Below, one piece after another: positions 55,441-64,000 of a DNA stretch of 64,000 nt. Position numbers and translations under genes: made by a program. The notes beneath the pieces are model-generated. The model saw only the letters and a list, made by a program, of their open reading frames with translations, did no database searches and had not been told where the DNA came from. How positions within the stretch are numbered: position 1 is the stretch's first letter; every line of letters starts with the position of its first letter. Origin of the DNA: Scylla paramamosain (Eukaryota > Arthropoda > Malacostraca > Decapoda > Portunidae); NCBI RefSeq assembly GCF_035594125.1, contig NW_026973669.1:290001-354000 (forward strand). The letters run 5' to 3'.

Positions 55441-56422
55441 TTGGGCATACTATACGATTAGAGAAGATATGTCAAATGTATGTTTACTGTCAAAGACAAC
55501 CAATGCGCCCTCGACAAAGAGAGAAAGAGAGGAATCTCTGAAAGGTAAGCAATTGTCACTTCTGGGAAGACTTGTGCTTCCTCAGGCCATCCCATTTAGC
55601 TGAGGTGCGTTGCCAGAAGCACTTCAGTATCGTTGGGTTGAGACAGAAGTAATGTCATAGAACAGGATACAGAAATAACATTCTAATCAAATAATCCTAA
55701 TGGAGGAAAAAGATGAACAGAATAAGTTAAATGTAAGGAAAGAAGAAGGAAGAAAATTAGTTAAATGTGAGGAAAGTAAAACATTTCCAGTGCCTCTGTC
55801 GCATGCGAATTATAGGCATGACATGCGAATTGTAGGCATGGCATGTGAATTGTAGGCATGACATGCGAATTGTAGACATACTTTTTAGCTTGGCTCAAAC
55901 TCGTGTCTGAGGGGCTACTCTTCACTGACATTGCTTCTAGAGCAGGCATGAGCATCATTCGTTAGCATGAGGACAAAGAAAATAACAGCAATACTATTTT
56001 AACTCCCATTTGTCAAGTATTCTAAAACCTCCCACTCTTTTCCTAGGCGGTGATTCGACAGGCCTCGACATTGGTGCGTGCACTTTCAATTTTTAAAGTA
56101 AGCAAATGGATTTTCACGTTTCTTTTAATAATGTACACAAAGGAATAATTCACGCGTCTCCACATACTCGTTCAATAAGAAACGCTCAATGCTAACTATA
56201 TTACAAGCCAAAATATGTCCGCCTTTGCCGATTATGCCACTCGTGATCGCTTCGGACGTTGCAATACAATCACAGATTTGTTCACTGTTATATGTTGTAT
56301 AATAATTATGAAGTCATATATGGATAGACCACCTCTCTCTTTAGCTGCAGGTCGAAGGAAAATGCAAAAGTCGGTCTAACAAATGAGTAATAATAAAATT
56401 CGGAACTTGTCCTCGTCGTTGG

Positions 56423-56425
<3 letters not shown>
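55441..56425. other. Intergenic stretch, nothing recognised except a 20 bp repeat
   Basis: Ordinary AT-rich sequence; see the tandem repeat at 55801-55880. No gene recognised. Confidence 0.4.
55801..55880. repeat. 20 bp tandem repeat, 4 units
   Basis: CATGCGAATTGTAGGCATGA repeats four times with single substitutions. Confidence 0.92.

Positions 56426-56509
<84 letters not shown>
56426..56509. repeat. (TC)n array
   Basis: About 42 TC units with one TTTC interruption. Confidence 0.97.
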
Positions 56510-56512
<3 letters not shown>

Positions 56513-56785
56513 GTGTAGGCGCTTCCGCTATGCATTAACAAACACGACTGGCTACGAATCCGAGGGTCCTGGTTCAAATCCAGACAGAGCAGTCAGCGCA
56601 CAGCTCACCCAGCTGTTCACCCTTCCTTCAGATTGGTTGATAAATAGGTACCTGACAAAATCTGACAAGATAAACTGTGGAAACCCGTATGCCACAGAGG
56701 CCCTGTGTCACAGTTCAAGGGATTTCATCCACCACAGACTCAAAGGCCAATAGCACGGAAATGAGCACCGAGTACACGCAATGTT
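56510..56785 (+). mobile_element. tRNA-derived SINE (decapod type)
   Basis: The tRNA-like head includes a B-box GGTTCAAATCC (56571-56581). A conserved body follows with AGCTCACCCAGCTGTTCACC, GGTTGATAAATAGGTACCTG and, near the end, GAGCACCGAG. The order and words are those I associate with a widespread decapod SINE. The A-box is degraded. Confidence 0.8.
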
Positions 56786-56807
56786 ATAACTTGTGGCCCC
56801 CCGCTTT

Positions 56808-56862
56808 GTATAAGAACAATAAGAAGCTGCAGGAAGTCGTCAGGCATATACGCAGCAATCCC
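56808..56862 (-). mobile_element. LINE-E 3' tail fragment
   Basis: AAGAACAATAAGAAGCTGCA and GGAAGTCGTCAGGCATATAC are the reverse complement of the LINE-E 3' UTR (compare 26814-26870 and 29140-29215). It is 55 bp long and opposite in direction to the SINE beside it. Confidence 0.75.
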
Positions 56863-56864
56863 TA

Positions 56865-57115
56865 GTGCACGAGTCAGCCCCTGCTGCACGAGGCAGCCCC
56901 TGGTGAACGAGGTAGCCCCTTGTGCCCGAGGTAGCCCAGTCCCTGGTGCACGACGCAGTCCAGTCCCTGGTACACGAGGAAGTCCAGTCCTTGTTGCACG
57001 AGGCAGTTTCTGGTGCACGAGGCAGTCCCTTGTGCACGATGCAGTTCATGGAGCACGAGGCAGCCCCTAGTGCATGAGGCAGTCCCTAATGCACGGATGC
57101 AGCCCATGGCGCTTG
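56865..57115. repeat. ~20 bp minisatellite, about 12 units
   Basis: Units resemble TGCACGAGGCAGCCCCTGG, with variants (GAACGAGGTAGCCCCTTG, GCACGATGCAGTTCATGG). Periods vary from 19 to 30 because some units carry an extra CAGTCCCTGG. It begins at the 3' tail fragment of LINE-E. Confidence 0.9.
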
Positions 57116-59766
<2,651 letters not shown>

Positions 59767-59869
59767 AGATCCTGGAATTAAACAGCGGCTAACACTTTCC
59801 CCCCTCCGCAGTGTATTCTGCAGAAGACGCTGCCATCTCTTAGCGGTTTTGGTTTCCGCAGCAAACATA

Positions 59870-61260
59870 GGTCGGAGACATGGCAGCGGCACCAGGCGAC
59901 AGGTCTCCGACCTGCCCCCCATGTCACAGACTCTTCGCCTCGTATAGGGGGCGAAGGGCTCATGAGCGAGTTTCATTCCGAAGAGGTGGTGAGGTTAGCT
60001 CAATCTCGGTCCAAAGTCCGCTGGGACCAGGAGAAGTTGGTGTTGATGGCTACCTTCGAGGCACAGCACCCGTTGGTTAAAAACATCAACCTAGTGGTGA
60101 GAGAGCGGTTTCTCCCCCATCGGTCCCTAGAGGCCATTAAGGGCCTTGGCCTTTGCTACAAGTCCTTGCTTAGGGACTTAAGCGCGGCCCCTCCTCCACA
60201 GGCTGCCTCTCCACCTCTCCTCTTGGGGAGCCCTATGCAGCCCCCTTCACCATCTTCAGGGGACGTGGCCAGTCCACCGGCCGAGGGTTTCCCCCTCCGC
60301 GGTGACCAGCCTCTGGATGGTGGGCAGCCCGAGCGTGAGGTGGCTCACTTTTTGCGCGAGGTGTCTGCGCTGCTCGGGTTAGCATATCCTAGCAACATTG
60401 AAGAGGTTGAAAGGCAGGTGGACGTCTGGTGTCCTCAGAGGCCCTACACCTACCGACCCCCAGGGACGGGGGAAGGAGCTCATGGTGGCTGGCCCTCTTC
60501 GGTGCGCAGGAGGCGCTACCGCTGCACACAGCGGTTATAGCGGGTAGACAGAGGCCGGGCTGTTCAGGAGATCCTGGAGGGAATTCCTGACGGCCCTTAT
60601 TCCAGCTTGCCCCCAGATCTGAAGAGCTTTTGGGGCGGCCTCTTTAGTAGACCCTCCCCACCTGAGGAGCGGTCTCCTACTTCTATCCGGCCTCTGATAC
60701 CGGTGTACGTGCCGGTATCGGAGGTAGAGATAACCGGTGCGTTGAGGAACACCAAGGAGTCCACTGTCGTGAGCCCAGATGGGCGAGACCTTGAAAGCAT
60801 CAGGGCGCTGGAGGTCCAAAAGCTACAGTGGGTTTTTAAAAGCTTGCTGGTGCTGAAAGACGTCCCAGTGTCTTGGGCTTTGGGGAGGACCACTCTAATC
60901 TCCAAAAAGACAGTTCCGGGGGGACCTGGGGACTTTTGTCCCATTACGATAACGTCCCTATTCCTCCGGCTGTTTAACAAGGTCATCGCCTCGCGGTTAA
61001 TGAAGGCTGCCCCTTTTCCGCAAATGCAGAAGGGTCTTGCACCAGAAGAAGGCGTAACGGTCAATATTTCTCTGGTGCAATAGTTAATTAAGAACGCCAC
61101 GACCACCCTTAATACCCTCTGCATAGCCTTCATAGATTCTCGGAAGGTCTTCGACTCAGTGGGTCACCCATCTCTACTGAAGGCCGCAAAGAGATGGGGA
61201 ATTCCTCCAGAACTCACTGAGTTGATCCGGAATCCCCAACATCATGGGGGATGTCTTTAA
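59870..61260 (+). mobile_element. R2-like non-LTR element, 5' and RT-start part
   Basis: A C2H2 finger (CPPCHRLFASYRGRRAHE, 59911-59964), a Myb-like region (RWDQEKLVLMATFE ... RSLEAIKGLG, about 60020-60155) and the RT start are in the order typical of R2-clade elements. It is 3'-truncated after RT motif A at about 61260, so the later RT and any restriction-like endonuclease are lost. No 28S rDNA is seen around it. Confidence 0.82.
59911..61245 (+). pseudogene. R2-like protein (zinc finger, Myb-like, RT N-terminal part), broken
   Basis: The finger frame shifts by one base near 59975 into the frame of MSEFHSEEVVRLAQSRSKVR (59962-60540), which carries the Myb-like part and a Pro-rich linker and ends at TAG 60538. 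The frame at 60607-61083 gives SEVEITGALRNTKES, ALGRTTLISKKTVP, FCPITITSLFLRLFNKVIAS and APEEGVTVNISLVQ. After TAG at 61081 the same frame continues IAFIDSRKVFDSVGHPSLLK (RT motif A, about 61120-61180). R2 elements normally integrate in 28S rRNA genes. This copy is truncated and dead. The clade call rests on domain order and motif similarity. Confidence 0.82.
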
Positions 61261-61276
61261 GATCCATAGTTACTCC

Positions 61277-61605
61277 CATAGTTAGAGGAGAGGAGTTGAT
61301 GAGACGAAAAGCTTTTTGATTCCACCCTGTCTAGAAGAGTGGTATAAGTGGAACCCCCCAGACATGTGAAGCATACAACATATATGGACGGATAAGGCCC
61401 TTGTACAGAGTTAGCAGCTGGAAGGGTGAGAAAAACTGGCGGAGACGTGCCAGAACACCTAACCTCATAGAAGCTGTTCTAGCTAAAGATGAGATGTGGA
61501 GTTTCCAGTTTAGATTATAAGGAAAGGACAGACCGAGGATATTCGGTGTAGAAGAGGGGAACAGTTGAGTGTCACTGAAAAAGAGGAGATAGTTGTGTGC
61601 TGTTA
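61277..61605 (-). mobile_element. LINE-A internal fragment (RT thumb)
   Basis: The minus strand gives GLSFPYNLNWKLHISSLART, LTLYKGLIRPYMLYASHVWG and the DRVESKAF-type region. Both ends are truncated; the first boundary is the end of the R2-like element. Confidence 0.9.
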
Positions 61606-61702
61606 TTGTCCACAATATAGCTATTTTTTTCTACATCCTCCTAAAACTTTCACAGCGTAGTAATCTTTTTATCATTCCTATTATTAAGTTTTCTATAAAA
61701 AA

Positions 61703-62091
<389 letters not shown>

Positions 62092-62146
62092 TTCCAACGT
62101 TGCCGCATAGCTCTTTCCCAGTCAAGAAACTTAAGTATTAAGTCTA

Positions 62147-62201
62147 GTTACATGTCTTCTTACAGAGGATAAATGGTGCCCTCTGTAGGAAGACATGTAA
62201 C
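62147..62201. repeat. 22 bp hairpin upstream of the GT92 gene
   Basis: GTTACATGTCTTCTTACAGAGG (62147-62168) pairs with 62180-62201 at all positions except one T-G (a G-U pair in RNA) around an 11-base loop. It ends 65 bp before the open reading frame. Confidence 0.88.
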
Positions 62202-62266
62202 CGTTCCTTGATATTCCCGTTCTAATCTCACATGTCACGACACCATTTAATTCTTAACAATATAGT

Positions 62267-63778
62267 GTGAAATCAATACTGGATGTGCTTCTAGCTGCCA
62301 TGAATTACATTGCCTCTCATCTTATCAGCAGGTACCTCTCCCAGTTGTCGACGATAAGGGAGAGCTCACTGTTCACCGCAATGGTTGCAGCTGATGCCGG
62401 TGAAAAGGAACAATTGGCAAGAATTGTGCGGCGGATCCCCAACGTGCCTTTGAGTTACACACTCGGCAACAAACCCGTGAAAAACGCAAAAGACAAGAAA
62501 TGTAGCAAGTACCCGACGCTGTATGATATTCAGTTTAACAACATTTACTGGCAGGTCCTCCACACCACCAACGGAACCTTTTACTTATACAGTGCTTTCT
62601 TTGACAATCGTCCAGCATCCCCTGAAAAGCCGTCTGTTCGCATTCTGGCCATGGCGGATCGCGTCACCCCTGCTGTCACCATCCGCTGCCAGCTCTGGTA
62701 TGAAGGGGAAGAGGATCCGGTAGTTACCAAGGTTTCCGAATATAAGTATATTTGGGTTAAATCATATGGGAATTACAAGAACGGCATCCTGCAACCGTAT
62801 CTGCTCCAATGCATTGTCCCCATGGATTTCACCGAGCGAGTGCCGCTCTCAGTATCACTAGTGGAAGATCGATGTGACCCACCCAAAAATAACTTGCGAG
62901 TCATCAACAATCTCCCGGGGGAAGGTGGAAAGGAAAATTTTGCTGTTTGCGTCAAAGGAATGAGTGGCACACGAGACAACAGCTTGAAAATGGTAGAGTG
63001 GCTGGAGCTGATGTTCCTCCTCGGGGCCCACAAAGTGTTCCTTTACGACATGGGTGTCCATTCTAACATGTCCAAGATATTCCGATATTACGAGTCTCAA
63101 GGAAAGGTTGACCTGAAAAGTTTGACATTGCCTGGTGACCAACCCAACGACCGCGACTTACTGGACATTTACTTGAAACACAAGGTGGTAAACAAACGTC
63201 AAAATGAGGTAATTCCGTACAACGACTGCCTTTACAGGAATATGAACCGATACAAGTTCATTGTGCTACTCGACACGGACGAGATCATCATGCCAAGAAC
63301 AACACAGAACTGGGAGACACTAATGAAGAAAATAGCGCCAGAGGTCATGTCAGGAAGCGGCCACCCGAGGAGCTCCTACGTCGCCCGCCACGTGTACTTC
63401 CTTGACTCCATGCAGGAGGAGCACGGATGGGCGACGGACGTGCCACACTACATGCACTTCCTTCAGCACGTGTACCGCGCCTTCAACTACACTGGGCCTG
63501 GTAGTTATGTGAAGTGCTTTCACGATCCTCAGCGAGTCCACACTCTCCATAACCATTATCCGATTTCCTGCCTGAAGGGAGGCTGCTCCCATGAGGACAT
63601 GCCCACGGAGCTGGTGCACCTGCAGCACTACCGGTCAGGGTGTAAGCCAGAACTGAAAAAAGTGTGCCCCTTATTCTTAAACCACACAGTCCTAGAAGAC
63701 TCCATCCTTAGGTACAAGGAGCCCCTGGTGCGCGGAACTGTTCGTACTCTGCGGGACCTTGGCTTCACGTTGGACTGA
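62267..63778 (+). CDS. Glycosyltransferase family 92 (DUF23) protein
   Basis: GT92 enzymes are Golgi galactosyltransferase-like proteins acting on N-glycan cores or other glycans; the substrate here is unknown. The frame is open for 503 codons. The domain spans about residues 223-480: ENFAVCVKGMSGTRDNSLKM, then WLELMFLLGAHKVFLYDMG, NRYKFIVLLDTDEIIMP (metal-binding-type DTDE, 336-339), SSYVARHVYFLD and LVHLQHYRSGC. Four N-glycosylation sequons (N102, N267, N407, N472) fit a lumenal protein. The frame opens after TAA at 62255. The codon at 62267 is GTG, the first ATG is at 62300, and an AG at 62264-62265 could be a splice acceptor. The membrane anchor expected of type II enzymes is not clear, so an upstream exon is likely. 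The stop is TGA at 63776-63778. No AATAAA was seen before 64000. This is the only intact-looking host gene in the window. Confidence 0.9.
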   Translation: MKSILDVLLAAMNYIASHLISRYLSQLSTIRESSLFTAMVAADAGEKEQLARIVRRIPNVPLSYTLGNKPVKNAKDKKCSKYPTLYDIQFNNIYWQVLHTTNGTFYLYSAFFDNRPASPEKPSVRILAMADRVTPAVTIRCQLWYEGEEDPVVTKVSEYKYIWVKSYGNYKNGILQPYLLQCIVPMDFTERVPLSVSLVEDRCDPPKNNLRVINNLPGEGGKENFAVCVKGMSGTRDNSLKMVEWLELMFLLGAHKVFLYDMGVHSNMSKIFRYYESQGKVDLKSLTLPGDQPNDRDLLDIYLKHKVVNKRQNEVIPYNDCLYRNMNRYKFIVLLDTDEIIMPRTTQNWETLMKKIAPEVMSGSGHPRSSYVARHVYFLDSMQEEHGWATDVPHYMHFLQHVYRAFNYTGPGSYVKCFHDPQRVHTLHNHYPISCLKGGCSHEDMPTELVHLQHYRSGCKPELKKVCPLFLNHTVLEDSILRYKEPLVRGTVRTLRDLGFTLD

Positions 63779-63951
63779 TGGATGTGGGGTCAAAGTGATG
63801 ACCATATTGGAAATTACTACTGTGGTTTGTCATGTGTGGTAAATGTCATGTCACTTCAGTGTTATGCTGCAAGTATTAGGAATAGTGATGAACATGTGCA
63901 CTTATGATTACGACCGCAATTACTTTTATTATATGTGTGTAGAGATAGTCT

Positions 63952-63957
<6 letters not shown>

Positions 63958-64000
<43 letters not shown>
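63958..64000. repeat. (TC)n array at window end
   Basis: About 21 TC units, continuing past the window edge. Confidence 0.95.

Noticed and set aside
56571..56581. Functional tRNA gene
   Set aside because: Only the B-box is intact; no cloverleaf can be drawn and the body matches a SINE.
62366..63628. Minus-strand and +1 frames inside the GT92 gene
   Set aside because: Overlap a 503-codon frame with clear GT92 motifs; no family resemblance of their own.

Overview
The window reads as nuclear DNA of a crustacean, most likely a decapod. The reasons are very dense long dinucleotide arrays (TA, TC/GA, CA), many decayed non-LTR retrotransposons of types I associate with crab and shrimp genomes, a tRNA-derived SINE of decapod type, and a patch of degenerate TTAGG (the arthropod telomere unit). 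There are no operons, rRNA, CRISPR arrays or bacterial genes. The clade judgement rests on recognition, not on a search.

Only one stretch looks like an intact host gene: an uninterrupted reading frame at 62267-63778 (+) for a glycosyltransferase family 92 (DUF23) protein, probably the last or only large coding exon. Almost everything else is mobile-element debris or simple sequence. Family names below are local labels. LINE-A is a single-ORF endonuclease/reverse-transcriptase element of about 3.2 kb present in at least 15 pieces: 1904-2304(-), 3590-3735(+), 5035-7999(+), 14628-15115(-), 15273-18530(+), 24362-24992(-), 28420-28880(-), 29955-32475(-), 43575-44370(+), 44990-45660(-), 47960-48395(-), 53000-53665(+), 54820-55440(-), 57437-59766(-), 61277-61605(-). 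LINE-B (33083-40795, +) is a two-ORF I-like element with zinc knuckles, APE endonuclease, RT and RNase H. It sits inside a TC microsatellite and is itself interrupted by a Jockey-like element (34535-36158). LINE-C is a second RNase H-bearing family with two head-to-tail minus-strand copies (48392-52985). LINE-E is CR1-like (26814-27790, 28905-29215, 56808-56862) and LINE-F is L2/CR1-like (23130-26440). An R2-like element with a C2H2 finger and Myb-like region lies at 59870-61260.

DNA transposon remains include a piggyBac-type transposase (11145-12000, minus, perhaps starting near 12790) that runs into a diverged ~80 bp minisatellite, and a long decayed TNP2/CACTA-like transposase (18880-20920, minus). 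Several smaller minisatellites and foldbacks are listed.

The most unusual non-TE signal is at 47270-47620. A dense array of GAA/TTC heat-shock-element-like pentamers is followed by TATAAAAG and, about 31 bp downstream, a TCAGTT initiator. This is a complete heat-shock-style promoter placed before a short decaying coding fragment. Next in interest are the LINE-B insertion in (TC)n, the repeated association of LINE-A 3' ends with (TA)n arrays, a 20 bp spacer repeated inside the (TA)n array upstream of the GT92 gene, and a 22 bp hairpin just before that gene.
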